DNA of 32,691 nt from an uncultured Bacteroidales bacterium (GCA_902774185.1 CACYHE010000019.1:1-32691); one strand, 5' to 3'. Counted from the first letter of the stretch, positions 1-6,119 are shown. The notes: generated by a model not told the origin, from the sequence alone. Numbers and translations are program-made.

Positions 1-98
1 ACCATCTTCTGGTCCGCTGCGTGCGGCGATTTCTTGTTGATTTTGGTGAGGGCACCGCTGACAGTCTTGATCGCGTCAGCATATTCTACTTTTGCCAT
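1..98 (-). CDS. Unknown protein, 5' end only
   Basis: An ATG read on the minus strand at 98-96 opens a frame that stays open to the window edge (32 full codons). The visible start reads MAKVEYADAIKTVSGALTKI and continues with a basic stretch and SPHAADQK. I do not recognise a domain with certainty. The opening resembles short conserved hypothetical proteins of Bacteroidales, but that is recollection, not a search. It is the last of three minus-strand genes in this accessory stretch, separated from the next by over 400 bases of A+T-rich DNA. The absence of stops and the plausible soluble composition support coding; function is unknown. Confidence 0.5.
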   Translation of the reverse strand, partial: MAKVEYADAIKTVSGALTKINKKSPHAADQKM

Positions 99-531
99 TT
101 GCTGCTGGCTATGAACTTAAGAAAATAAATCTAAATAAACACTGATTATTGATTATCTAACCACAAAAGGAAAAGAAAAATAGATTTATTGATTTTATTT
201 CATCGAATCTTTATTTTAAAACTGCTCTCACAAATAAATTTGCAGACCACTTTTAAAAGTAAAGCTTCCCGATTTTTGGCAAAATCCAAATCAATAAATC
301 TTCAAAAATCTCCAAAAATGCCAAAAATAATCAATAATCAGCGCGCCAAGTGGGCACATAGATAAACATTTCAAAGTCCGAAATCCTCTAAGCCAGATGA
401 GAGGGGTTAAGGTTGGTTAGTAAATAAAAAAACAGATAAAACACTGAATATTGATTTTCTTTGATCGAATCTTTATTTGCAAAACTGCTCTTTTAAATAA
501 ATTTATATTCAGAGATAAACATAGATAAACA
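99..531. other. A+T-rich gap with a direct repeat pair
   Basis: I see no gene here. Two related blocks occur, at 203-241 and 465-504. Both read TCGAATCTTTATTT, then AAAACTGCTCT a few bases later, then AAATAAATTT; both are preceded at about 60 or 20 bases by CACTGA(T/A)TATTGATT. Between them is a 12-base palindrome ACTTTTAAAAGT (249-260) and a 10-base inverted repeat (272-281 with 319-328). AGATAAACAT recurs at 360, 515 and 525. The blocks could be copies of a downstream flank of small minus-strand genes or remnants of a mobile element. Confidence 0.45.
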
Positions 532-732
532 TTACCTGTGTTTGTCGCCACGGTAAGTCTCCGTGGTCTTGGTCATGATCGTGGTGGTGGTGTCGCCGCG
601 TTGGACATAACTGGCGGTGGTGGAGACGACTCGGGAGGCAGTGCACGATTGCAATCCGAGGGCTGCGCCAAGGGCTGTGAGGGCCGCGATGAGCACCGAA
701 ATCACGATTTTGATGATTTGTTGTTTGGTCAT
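532..732 (-). CDS. Small lipoprotein-like membrane protein (smalltalk-like N-terminus)
   Basis: A 66-residue protein. Residues 1-6 are basic or polar, about 7-27 form one hydrophobic segment, and LQSC at 27-30 fits a lipobox with Cys30 as the lipidated residue. Residues 31-66 are a polar, Thr-rich tail with no recognised domain. The N-terminal half resembles the very short smalltalk proteins of Bacteroidales, which end close to such a Cys; this one carries a longer tail. That likeness comes from memory of the family. In Bacteroidales these small proteins often lie near HU-like and amidase genes of phage-like islands; neither is visible here. Location is probably the cell envelope. Function is unknown. 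Confidence 0.6.
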   Translation of the reverse strand: MTKQQIIKIVISVLIAALTALGAALGLQSCTASRVVSTTASYVQRGDTTTTIMTKTTETYRGDKHR

Positions 733-759
733 ACTGGTTTTGGGTTTAGGTTGTTAAAT

Positions 760-778
760 GTCCGGATAAAATCCGGAC
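760..778. other. Perfect hairpin GTCCGGAT-aaa-ATCCGGAC
   Basis: An 8-base-pair stem with a 3-base loop lies between two small minus-strand genes (stop at 858, next start at 732). No U-run follows on either strand, so a classical terminator is not well supported. It could be an RNA-processing or attenuation hairpin. Confidence 0.5.
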
Positions 779-814
779 GGAATGGACGGAGATTCTTATT
801 TCAGAACGGGATCA

Positions 815-869
815 GATACGTGATTGATACGATATTGATACGTAGTTGATACGTGATTCATACGTGATT
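815..869. repeat. Five tandem 11-base repeats (GATACGTGATT)
   Basis: Units begin at 815, 826, 837, 848 and 859 and read GATACGTGATT, GATACGATATT, GATACGTAGTT, GATACGTGATT and CATACGTGATT. The period is an exact 11 bases, close to one helical turn. The array covers the stop codon and last codons of the 55-residue minus-strand gene and runs on downstream of it. It looks like a minisatellite or a row of protein-binding sites on one face of the helix; nothing here identifies a binding protein. Confidence 0.75.
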
Positions 870-1025
870 GCCCGATATTGATTCGATTATGGACGGTAAA
901 TCATCGTTGTTTTTGTCCGCCCGTTTGACATATTGCTTGCCGTTTCGGGTGTAGAAGATGCAGTTACCTAATTTGCCGGAGATAGAGGCTATTCCGAGGC
1001 CTTTGATTAATGATACTTGTGCCAT
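858..1025 (-). CDS. 55-residue protein with SGKLGN-FYTRNGK-YVKR motif
   Basis: The frame runs from ATG at 1025-1023 to TGA at 860-858. The N-terminal part reads MAQVSLIKGLGIASISGKLG, followed by NCIFYTRNGKQYVKRA and a short acidic tail. The core (small residues, GN, aromatic, RNGK, YV+R) resembles the start of a group of Bacteroidota proteins with a (S/T)GK(V/L)GNxxFYxRNGKxYVR motif that are usually longer. This one stops soon after the motif, and its last codons lie in an 11-base repeat array, so it may be truncated. A promoter of the Bacteroidota type lies about 75 bases upstream, with a 7-base repeat tract in the leader. Function is unknown; coding is supported by the motif. Confidence 0.6.
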   Translation of the reverse strand: MAQVSLIKGLGIASISGKLGNCIFYTRNGKQYVKRADKNNDDLPSIIESISGNHV

Positions 1026-1030
1026 GTTGT

Positions 1031-1079
1031 GTAAGGTGGAAGGTGGAAGGTGTATGGTGTAAGGTGTAAGGTGTAAGGG
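1031..1079. repeat. Seven tandem 7-base repeats (GTAAGGT type)
   Basis: Units from 1031 read GTAAGGT, GGAAGGT, GGAAGGT, GTATGGT, GTAAGGT, GTAAGGT and GTAAGGG. On the minus strand this is a pyrimidine-rich leader between the promoter at 1129-1098 and the start codon at 1025. It is one of many period-7 tracts in this window. Confidence 0.85.
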
Positions 1080-1097
1080 TGATTTTTAAATTCGATG

Positions 1098-1129
1098 CAA
1101 AGGTACTGCTTTTTTCTGACATGGGCAAT
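1098..1129 (-). promoter_or_regulatory. Bacteroidota-type promoter for the 55-residue gene
   Basis: Read on the minus strand: ATTG at 1129-1126, a 20-base spacer, then TACCTTTG at 1105-1098, matching the -33 (TTTG/TTG) and -7 (TAnnTTTG) boxes of the Bacteroidota primary sigma factor. The spacer CCCATGTCAGAAAAAAGCAG closely matches the spacers of the RAYT and rplM promoters. Confidence 0.75.
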
Positions 1130-1243
1130 AGTTTGTCCCCCAGGTTGTGGTATTTGTCCCCCATCTCGTAACATGGTCCCGAAAGGATATCCAATCACAT
1201 CTAATCTCTTCTCTCTAATCTATAATTATAATAGTATCTATAG
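1130..1243. other. Gap without a recognised gene
   Basis: Between the minus-strand promoter and the first 7-base repeat arm I see only A+T-rich DNA with pyrimidine runs near 1201-1220. Short open frames here lack start context, and their composition follows the repeats. Confidence 0.5.
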
Positions 1244-1427
1244 GTTAAAAGTTAAAAGTTAAAAGTTATCGAATTTGTAAATGCAATTCGTGTGCGCGCG
1301 ATATATCATTATTGAGTGAGACTATTAATTATTCCGGTAGCGGTCGCATAAATACGACCTACATAAACGCTAAATAGGCTAAAAGTGAAAAGTAAAAATC
1401 GCAGACTTTTAACTTTTAACTTTTAAC
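1244..1427. repeat. Inverted pair of 7-base repeat arms upstream of the RAYT gene
   Basis: The left arm (1244-1267) is three copies of GTTAAAA plus a partial one. The right arm (1405-1427) is its exact reverse complement, built on CTTTTAA units. About 137 bases lie between, with no gene seen. The first REP copy starts ten bases after the right arm, so this element marks the left border of the REP cluster. The arms could pair as a cruciform or RNA hairpin. Confidence 0.8.
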
Positions 1428-1437
1428 CTTTGGGGAT

Positions 1438-1537
1438 CTCGTCGCTATCACGCGAAGCAGGGAACGGACTAAAGAAACGAGAAGCAGGGGACGGACTAAG
1501 ACAGATCGGAGTTGTTACGACGAGCAGAAAACGGAAT
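1438..1537 (+). repeat. REP cluster upstream of the RAYT gene
   Basis: A REP copy begins at 1438: half-stem CTCGTCG, loop CTATCA, half-stem CGCGAAG, then GCAG and a tail with ACGGACTAA. The two half-stems belong to different REP variants, so the stem is only partly paired. A truncated copy follows (about 1478-1500), and a third at 1506-1537 has loop TTGTTA with half-stems ATCGGAG and CGACGAG, again a mixture. The copies lie upstream of the RAYT promoter and are therefore probably not translated, although the frame happens to be open through them. Confidence 0.75.
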
Positions 1538-1563
1538 AGAAAAATGAGAAAAAAGGAGATATA

Positions 1564-1595
1564 TTTGCATATGTCAGAAAAATGTTGTAACTTTG
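1564..1595 (+). promoter_or_regulatory. Promoter of the RAYT gene
   Basis: TTTG at 1564-1567, 20-base spacer CATATGTCAGAAAAATGTTG, TAACTTTG at 1588-1595. A start of transcription near 1602 would place the upstream part of the open frame outside the message and fixes the ATG at 1628 as the likely start. The palindrome GCGCCAAAATTGGCGC (1596-1611) directly follows, at or near the RNA 5' end, and could be a 5' stabilising hairpin or an operator. Confidence 0.75.
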
Positions 1596-1627
1596 CGCCA
1601 AAATTGGCGCAGAAAGGAAAGCACGAT

Positions 1628-2821
1628 ATGGAGGAACAAGAAAAGACTAGTCCGTTGACTGCTTCACGTGACAGCGTGAAGAGAGATTACTATGCGCCTG
1701 TCAAACACAATAAGCAAAGGAGAAAGAGAGGACATGACTATACCTCCGTATCGCTATATTTGATAACGGTTACGACGGTAGAAAGGCAGCGGATATTAGG
1801 GAAACTGGTAGGGGGAAGTGCTGATGAGGCACACGTAGAAGCGACAGACTTAGGGAAGATGGTGATTGCGCTCTTTAACCGCATACCGGAAGTTACAAAG
1901 CAGAAGACGGGGTGCCGGGTGCAGGTGGTTCAGTATCAGTTGATGCCGGATCATTTTCACGGGATATTGTACGTAAGGGACGAATTGCCGAAGGAATGGC
2001 CATTAGGGCAGATTATTGCCGGCTGGAAGGGGGTATGTACAAGGGCGTATAGGGAGACCTTCGCGCTATCACGCGAAGCAGGGGACGGACTAAGGGACTC
2101 GGAGCTGTCACTCCGAGCAGAAAACGGACTAAAGAAACGCGAAGCAGGGGACGGACTAAAGAAACGCGAAGCAGGGGACGGACTAAAGAAACGCGAAGCA
2201 GGGGACGGACTAAAAGATAGTCTGTTTAATGCAGGGTATAATGATCGAGTGCTGAATCAGTATGGGCAGTTAGAGGGGTGGATTGAGTATTTGCGGGATA
2301 ACCCGAGGCGATTGTGGTTAAAAGTGCATAATACGGACCGATTGCGAAAAGTGTATGAGTTTGAGGCAGGAAAGCAAGGGCATCGCTATACGGCAGTTGG
2401 TGAGACATTCTTGGTGAAATATCCGGAGCGAGCACAGGTGCGATGCCATCGTAATCTGACAGAGGAGGAGATAAAAAAGGAAGTAGCTTATTATTTAGGA
2501 TTGGCACGGCAGGGAGTAGTGTTGGTGTCGCCGTTTATATCACCGGCAGAGAAGGCAGTCTATGAGGCGTGCTATCAGGAGAAACTGAAGATGATACGGA
2601 TTGTGAACCGGGCATTGGATGGGAAGTTTGTGTATCCGTCCGGGAGAGATTTACAGGGATGCTCGGATGGTTTCATGCTGGTGTTAGCGCCTTATATGGA
2701 GAATAGCGAGGAGACGAGAGCTGTACGGATATCGCGTGCGACATGCTTGGATATGAACGGGTATGCAGCGGATTTGGCGACCTTCGCGCTATCACGCGAA
2801 GCAGAAAACGGAATAAGATAA
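1628..2821 (+). CDS. REP-associated tyrosine transposase (RAYT, Y1/HUH family) with internal REP array
   Basis: A 397-residue single-strand DNA transposase of the IS200-like Y1 family. YLITVTTVERQRIL (about 44-57) is the first core strand. MPDHFHG holds the HUH pair His109 and His111, which bind the metal. WIEYLRDNPRR places the probable nucleophile at Tyr221; Tyr141 (RAYRE) is a less likely alternative. RAYTs bind REP hairpins and are domesticated rather than freely mobile; that is family knowledge. The start at 1628 is chosen because the promoter at 1564-1595 excludes earlier codons. Oddly, residues 145-195 are encoded by REP repeats (KKREAGDGL occurs three times), residues about 7-19 by an inverted REP, and the last 12 residues plus the stop by another REP. 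The C-terminal half (about 240-385) continues the Bacteroidota RAYT type. Whether the internal insert allows activity is unknown. Confidence 0.85.
   Translation: MEEQEKTSPLTASRDSVKRDYYAPVKHNKQRRKRGHDYTSVSLYLITVTTVERQRILGKLVGGSADEAHVEATDLGKMVIALFNRIPEVTKQKTGCRVQVVQYQLMPDHFHGILYVRDELPKEWPLGQIIAGWKGVCTRAYRETFALSREAGDGLRDSELSLRAENGLKKREAGDGLKKREAGDGLKKREAGDGLKDSLFNAGYNDRVLNQYGQLEGWIEYLRDNPRRLWLKVHNTDRLRKVYEFEAGKQGHRYTAVGETFLVKYPERAQVRCHRNLTEEEIKKEVAYYLGLARQGVVLVSPFISPAEKAVYEACYQEKLKMIRIVNRALDGKFVYPSGRDLQGCSDGFMLVLAPYMENSEETRAVRISRATCLDMNGYAADLATFALSREAENGIR
1646..1681 (-). repeat. Inverted REP inside the RAYT 5' coding end
   Basis: Read on the minus strand this is CTTCACG, loop CTGTCA, CGTGAAG, then GCAG, three bases and ACGGACTA. 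It thus has a perfect 7-base-pair stem, the common loop, and the common tail, but faces opposite to all other copies. Together with the plus-oriented cluster at 1438-1537 it brackets the RAYT promoter and start codon. It encodes residues about 7-18 of the transposase. Confidence 0.8.
2059..2211 (+). repeat. REP array inside the RAYT reading frame
   Basis: Full REP at 2059-2095: stem CTTCGCG/CGCGAAG, loop CTATCA, GCAG and ACGGACTAA tail. Full REP at 2098-2133: stem CTCGGAG/CTCCGAG, loop CTGTCA, GCAG, same tail. Then three identical 27-base units (2131-2157, 2158-2184, 2185-2211) that keep only the right half-stem CGCGAAG, GCAG and the tail. The whole block is 153 bases (51 codons), so the frame is kept; it encodes FALSREAGDGL and three KKREAGDGL units. 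The block separates the HUH motif from the GYNDR and Tyr221 region. Confidence 0.9.
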
Positions 2822-2896
2822 CTCGTCGCTATCACGCGAAGCAGAAAACGGAATAAGATAACTCGTCGCTGTCACGACGAGCAGGAGACGGAGTAA
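2782..2896 (+). repeat. REP cluster at and after the RAYT stop
   Basis: Three copies: 2782-2821 (perfect CTTCGCG/CGCGAAG stem, loop CTATCA), 2822-2861 (left half CTCGTCG with right half CGCGAAG, a mixed copy) and 2862-2896 (perfect CTCGTCG/CGACGAG stem, loop CTGTCA). The first two carry the tail AAAACGGAATAAGATAA, which supplies the RAYT stop codon at 2819-2821. From 2897 to 3021 I see no gene. Confidence 0.85.
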
Positions 2897-3021
2897 AGAA
2901 AGGAAGGATAATATAAGATACTATGACACAGATACATCGTCTAATAATCTGCTGAAATTCCGGATGATTATGCAAAGAAATGATAGAAAATGCACTTTTT
3001 TATAAAAAAAATGCTCAAAAA

Positions 3022-3053
3022 TTTGGTCATGTCAAAAAAAAGTAGTAATTTTG
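3022..3053 (+). promoter_or_regulatory. Promoter of the rplM-rpsI-rpsB-tsf genes
   Basis: TTTG at 3022-3025, 20-base spacer GTCATGTCAAAAAAAAGTAG, TAATTTTG at 3046-3053. It is a good Bacteroidota-type promoter, and its spacer matches those of the RAYT and 55-residue genes. No other promoter this clear is seen before tsf ends. Confidence 0.8.
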
Positions 3054-3063
3054 CAGGCTTTTT

Positions 3064-3168
3064 CGCGTGAACGGGTGTAACGCGCATGCGGAAACGCACG
3101 TAAAACAATAATTATTAATCGCTGCGTTGGGCAGTGCCGAAAGGCTTAATAGATGTCTGTCGGCGCAG
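3064..3168 (+). promoter_or_regulatory. Structured rplM leader (candidate autoregulatory RNA)
   Basis: The untranslated leader has three hairpins. Stem CGCGT/ACGCG spans 3064-3084. TGCG-GAAA-CGCA (3087-3098) is capped by a GNRA loop. A longer stem has CTGCG (3122-3126) with CGCAG (3164-3168), GGCAG (3130-3134) with CTGTC (3157-3161, one G-U), and inside it GCC-GAAA-GGC (3136-3145). An A-rich single strand then leads to the ATG at 3188. Leaders of ribosomal protein operons often bind one of the encoded proteins. That this one does so, through L13 or S9, is inference; I cannot match it to a named family. Confidence 0.55.
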
Positions 3169-3187
3169 TCAAAAACAAAAAAAATTA

Positions 3188-3643
3188 ATGGAATACAATT
3201 CTTACAAGACAGTGTCTGTAAACAAAGCTACCGCTAAGAAAGAGTGGGTAGTGGTTGACGCTGAGGGCCAGATCTTAGGCCGTATGTGCTCCAAAGTAGC
3301 TAAATTGCTGCGTGGTAAGTACAAACCGTCCTACACTCCGAATGTGGACTGTGGTGACAACGTAATCATCGTGAACGCTGACAAAGTGCAGCTGACAGGT
3401 AACAAATGGAATGATCGCGTTTATGTTCGTTACACCGGTTTCCCGGGTGGCCAACGTGAGTTCACTCCGGCTGACCTGATGGCAAAAGGTGCTGACAAGC
3501 TCGTTCGCAAAGTAGTAAAAGGTATGCTGCCGAAGAATCGTCTGGGTGCTCGTCAGATCACGAACCTGTACATTTTCGCAGGTGCAGAGCACAACATGCA
3601 GGCACAACAACCGAAAGTAATTGATATTAACACCCTGAAATAA
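3188..3643 (+). CDS. rplM: 50S ribosomal protein L13
   Basis: A 151-residue protein, typical for L13, a large-subunit protein that binds 23S rRNA early in assembly. Recognisable stretches are WVVVDAEGQILGRMCSKVAK near the start, RGKYKPSYTPNVDCGDNVI, YTGFPGGQR, and VKGMLPKNRLGARQ. The start is the ATG at 3188, where the Bacteroidota L13 N-terminus (SYKTVSVNKAT) begins. An in-frame GTG at 3134 falls inside the leader hairpin and is rejected. rpsI follows after 8 bases, as in most bacteria, so the two are co-transcribed. Upstream lie a strong promoter and a structured leader. Nothing unusual in the protein. Confidence 0.98.
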   Translation: MEYNSYKTVSVNKATAKKEWVVVDAEGQILGRMCSKVAKLLRGKYKPSYTPNVDCGDNVIIVNADKVQLTGNKWNDRVYVRYTGFPGGQREFTPADLMAKGADKLVRKVVKGMLPKNRLGARQITNLYIFAGAEHNMQAQQPKVIDINTLK

Positions 3644-3651
3644 TAGAAGAT

Positions 3652-4038
3652 ATGGAACAAGTTAATGCATTAGGTCGTCGTAAAGAGGCAGTAGCTCGTG
3701 TTTACGTTAATGAAGGTGCCGGCAAGATCGTTATCAACGGTCGTGACATCGAGACATATTTCCCGTCTTCTATTCTGCGCTATATCGTTCTTCAGCCGCT
3801 GAACAAGCTCGGTGTTGCTGAGAAATACGATATCAAAGTAACGCTTGACGGCGGTGGTTTCAAAGGTCAGGCAGAGGCTCTGCGTTTGGCTATCGCACGT
3901 GCGCTGGTGAAGATCAATCCGGAAGACAAGGCTGCGTTGAAGGCAGAAGGCTTCATGACTCGTGACGCTCGTGAGGTTGAGCGTAAGAAACCGGGTCAGC
4001 CGAAGGCTCGTAAGCACTTCCAGTTCAGTAAACGTTAA
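3652..4038 (+). CDS. rpsI: 30S ribosomal protein S9
   Basis: A 128-residue S9. It opens with NALGRRKEAVARVYV, contains the GGGFKGQAEALRLAIARALV glycine-rich region, and ends in the basic tail KHFQFSKR; in the family this tail reaches towards the tRNA in the P site. It starts 8 bases after rplM and shares its promoter. The gap to rpsB is 215 bases, filled by period-7 repeats and an inverted repeat, so expression of the downstream genes may be adjusted there. Length and ends are normal. Confidence 0.98.
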   Translation: MEQVNALGRRKEAVARVYVNEGAGKIVINGRDIETYFPSSILRYIVLQPLNKLGVAEKYDIKVTLDGGGFKGQAEALRLAIARALVKINPEDKAALKAEGFMTRDAREVERKKPGQPKARKHFQFSKR

Positions 4039-4055
4039 TACTTGGAACAAATCCA

Positions 4056-4244
4056 AATCGAGAGGACTTCTTGTCTTAATTAAAAATTAAAAATTAAGAA
4101 TTAAGAATTACCTCTCGATTGCGATTGTTTAGTTAATAGTGAACTCTTGTTCCTATGCGTGCGTATAAATGATGAACGTGCGCGCGTGAATACTACATGA
4201 TCGTATAAGGAGATAATTAATTTTTAATTTTTAATTTTTAATTC
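4056..4244. repeat. rpsI-rpsB gap with period-7 arms and a 10-base inverted repeat
   Basis: AATCGAGAGG (4056-4065) pairs perfectly with CCTCTCGATT (4111-4120). Its loop holds a 7-base tract ATTAAAA, ATTAAAA, ATTAAGA, ATTAAGA (4079-4106). A second tract of TTAATTT units (4217-4244), complementary to the first, ends just before the rpsB start. About 110 bases of non-repeat sequence with several GCG clusters lie between. No clear promoter is visible. This could control readthrough into, or translation of, rpsB. Confidence 0.75.
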
Positions 4245-4253
4245 ATTATTATT

Positions 4254-5090
4254 GTGAGAACAAATTTTGATCAATTGCTGGAGGCTGGTGCACATTTTGG
4301 CCACCTCAAACGCAAATGGAACCCGGCAATGGCTCCGTACATCTACATGGAGCGCAACGGTATTCACATCATCGACTTGAACAAGACGGTTGTTAAGGTT
4401 GACGAGGCTGCTGAAGCTTTGAAGAACCTGGCACGCAGCGGCCGTAAGGTGCTGTTCGTTGGTACGAAGAAACAAGCTCAAGAGGTAATCGCTGCTCATG
4501 CACAAGAAGTAGGCATGCCGTACATCACCGAGCGTTGGGCCGGTGGTATGCTGACTAACTTCCCGACGATCCGTAAGGCTGTGAAGAAAATGAGCCAGAT
4601 CGACAAGATGACTACCGATGGTACGCTGGATAACGTTTCGAAGCGTGAGAAACTGCAAATCGCACGTCAGCGTGAGAAACTGGAGAAGAACCTTGGTTCT
4701 ATCGCCGACATGACTCGTCTGCCGAGCGCTGTATTCGTAGTTGACGTGATCAAAGAGAAGATCGCTGTTGCAGAGGCTAACCGTCTGGGTATTCCTGTAT
4801 TCGGTATCGTTGATACGAACTCGAATCCGAACAACATCGACTTTGTGATCCCGGCAAACGACGATGCAACGAAGGCTATCGACGTGATTCTCACCGCTGT
4901 TTGCGACGCTATCAAAGAAGGACTCGAAGAGCGCAAGGTAGAGAAAGCTGACGAGGAAGCTGCAGAAGCACAGGCTGCTACGGAAGCTCCGGCTCCGAAA
5001 GAGCGTCGTCAACGTATCCGCAAAGCGCAGCCTAAGGCAGAGGCAGAAAAAGTTGCTGAGGTAAAAGAAGCTACTGAAGCAGCAGAATAA
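4254..5090 (+). CDS. rpsB: 30S ribosomal protein S2
   Basis: A 278-residue S2. Landmarks: NFDQLLEAGAHFGHLKRKWN at the start, MAPYIYMERNGIHIIDL, the ERWAGGMLTNFPTIRKAVKK signature, and FGIVDTNSNPNNIDFVIPANDD. From about residue 225 a charged Ala/Glu/Lys-rich tail follows, longer than in enteric S2 but usual in this phylum. The start codon is GTG at 4254: the usual N-terminus (RTNFD) begins directly after it, and no ATG is available nearby. S2 is the partner of tsf in a near-universal pair, and tsf follows after 36 A+T-rich bases. Confidence 0.97.
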   Translation: MRTNFDQLLEAGAHFGHLKRKWNPAMAPYIYMERNGIHIIDLNKTVVKVDEAAEALKNLARSGRKVLFVGTKKQAQEVIAAHAQEVGMPYITERWAGGMLTNFPTIRKAVKKMSQIDKMTTDGTLDNVSKREKLQIARQREKLEKNLGSIADMTRLPSAVFVVDVIKEKIAVAEANRLGIPVFGIVDTNSNPNNIDFVIPANDDATKAIDVILTAVCDAIKEGLEERKVEKADEEAAEAQAATEAPAPKERRQRIRKAQPKAEAEKVAEVKEATEAAE

Positions 5091-5126
5091 TTCGTAATTT
5101 TTAATTTTTATTTTTTAATTAAGATT

Positions 5127-6119
5127 ATGGCTGTAACATTAGCAGATATCAAGAAATTGCGTGACATCACCGGTGCCGGTATGATGGACGTAAAGAAGGC
5201 TCTGGAAGAGGCAAACGGTGATTTCGAAGTTGCGAAGGACTTGCTCCGCAAGCGTGGACAGGCTATCGCAGCAAAACGTTCTGATCGTGAGGCTTCGGAA
5301 GGTTGCGTGCTGGCAAAGGTGAAAGACAACTTCGGCGCTATTGTTGGCGTGAAGTGCGAGACGGACTTCGTCGCTAAGAACGAGGACTTCGTAGGTATGG
5401 TGAAACTGATCCTGGACGCTGCTTTGGATAACAAAGTACAGAGCCAAGAGGAGCTGAAGAACCTGAAGATCGGTAACTTCACCGTTGCTGAGATCATTAC
5501 GGAGCGTTCGGGTGTTACCGGCGAGAAGATGGAATTGGCAGACTACGCATGCCTGGAGGCACCGGTAGTGGACGCTTACAACCACCTGGGTAATAAACTG
5601 AGTTCGTTGGTTGCTGCAGAGGCAGGTGCTGATCACGAGACCGTTCACGGTATCTCGATGCAGGTAGCTGCCATGAGTCCGATTGCTTTGGACGCTGATC
5701 ACGTAAGTGAAGAGGTGAAGAAGCACGAGTTGGAGGTTGCTATCGAGAAGACCAAACAGGACGAGATCAATAAAGCCGTTGAGAACGCTCTGCGCAAGGC
5801 TGGTCTGAACCCGGCTCACTGCGATAGCGATGACCATATCGCTTCCAACACTACGAAGGGTTGGTTAACCGAGGAGCAAGCTCAAGTAGCTCGCGACATT
5901 CGCGCAACCGTTCCGGCAGAGGCAGAGGCTAACCTCGCTTCTCAGGCTAAGAAAATCGAGATGATCGCACAAGGTCGTCTGAACAAGTTCTTGAAAGAGA
6001 GCACGCTGGTTGAGCAAGCTTACATCATGAGCGAGAGCAAAGAGCTCGTGAAGGATGTGCTGAAAGCTAAAGGCGTGAAGATTATTGACTTCCGTCGTAT
6101 CACATTGGCTGCAGAATAA
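5127..6119 (+). CDS. tsf: Translation elongation factor Ts
   Basis: A 330-residue EF-Ts, the nucleotide exchange factor for EF-Tu. The N-terminal UBA-like domain reads [20 protein letters not shown], followed by [20 protein letters not shown]. The EF-Tu contact motif [11 protein letters not shown] lies near residue 80. The C-terminal part continues to [19 protein letters not shown]. It is longer than the E. coli protein (about 283 residues), as is common in Bacteroidota. The last 20 bases overlap the 3' end of recQ on the other strand, so there is no separate terminator between these convergent genes. Confidence 0.97.
   Translation: MAVTLADIKKLRDITGAGMMDVKKALEEANGDFEVAKDLLRKRGQAIAAKRSDREASEGCVLAKVKDNFGAIVGVKCETDFVAKNEDFVGMVKLILDAALDNKVQSQEELKNLKIGNFTVAEIITERSGVTGEKMELADYACLEAPVVDAYNHLGNKLSSLVAAEAGADHETVHGISMQVAAMSPIALDADHVSEEVKKHELEVAIEKTKQDEINKAVENALRKAGLNPAHCDSDDHIASNTTKGWLTEEQAQVARDIRATVPAEAEANLASQAKKIEMIAQGRLNKFLKESTLVEQAYIMSESKELVKDVLKAKGVKIIDFRRITLAAE

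Noticed and set aside
760-778. Hairpin as an intrinsic terminator
   Set aside because: No U-run follows the stem on either strand, so it is listed only as a hairpin.
1430-1627. Longer RAYT start upstream of 1628
   Set aside because: The frame is open but consists of REP sequence and lies upstream of, or across, the promoter at 1564-1595.
2131-2211. Three identical 27-base units as a possible CRISPR array
   Set aside because: There are no unique spacers between the units; they are head-to-tail partial REP copies inside a reading frame.
2897-3021. Tiny open frames downstream of the REP cluster
   Set aside because: They are 10-14 codons long, without start context or similarity; random in A+T-rich DNA.
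3134-3187. Earlier in-frame GTG start for L13
   Set aside because: It lies within the leader hairpin, and the extra residues do not belong to L13.
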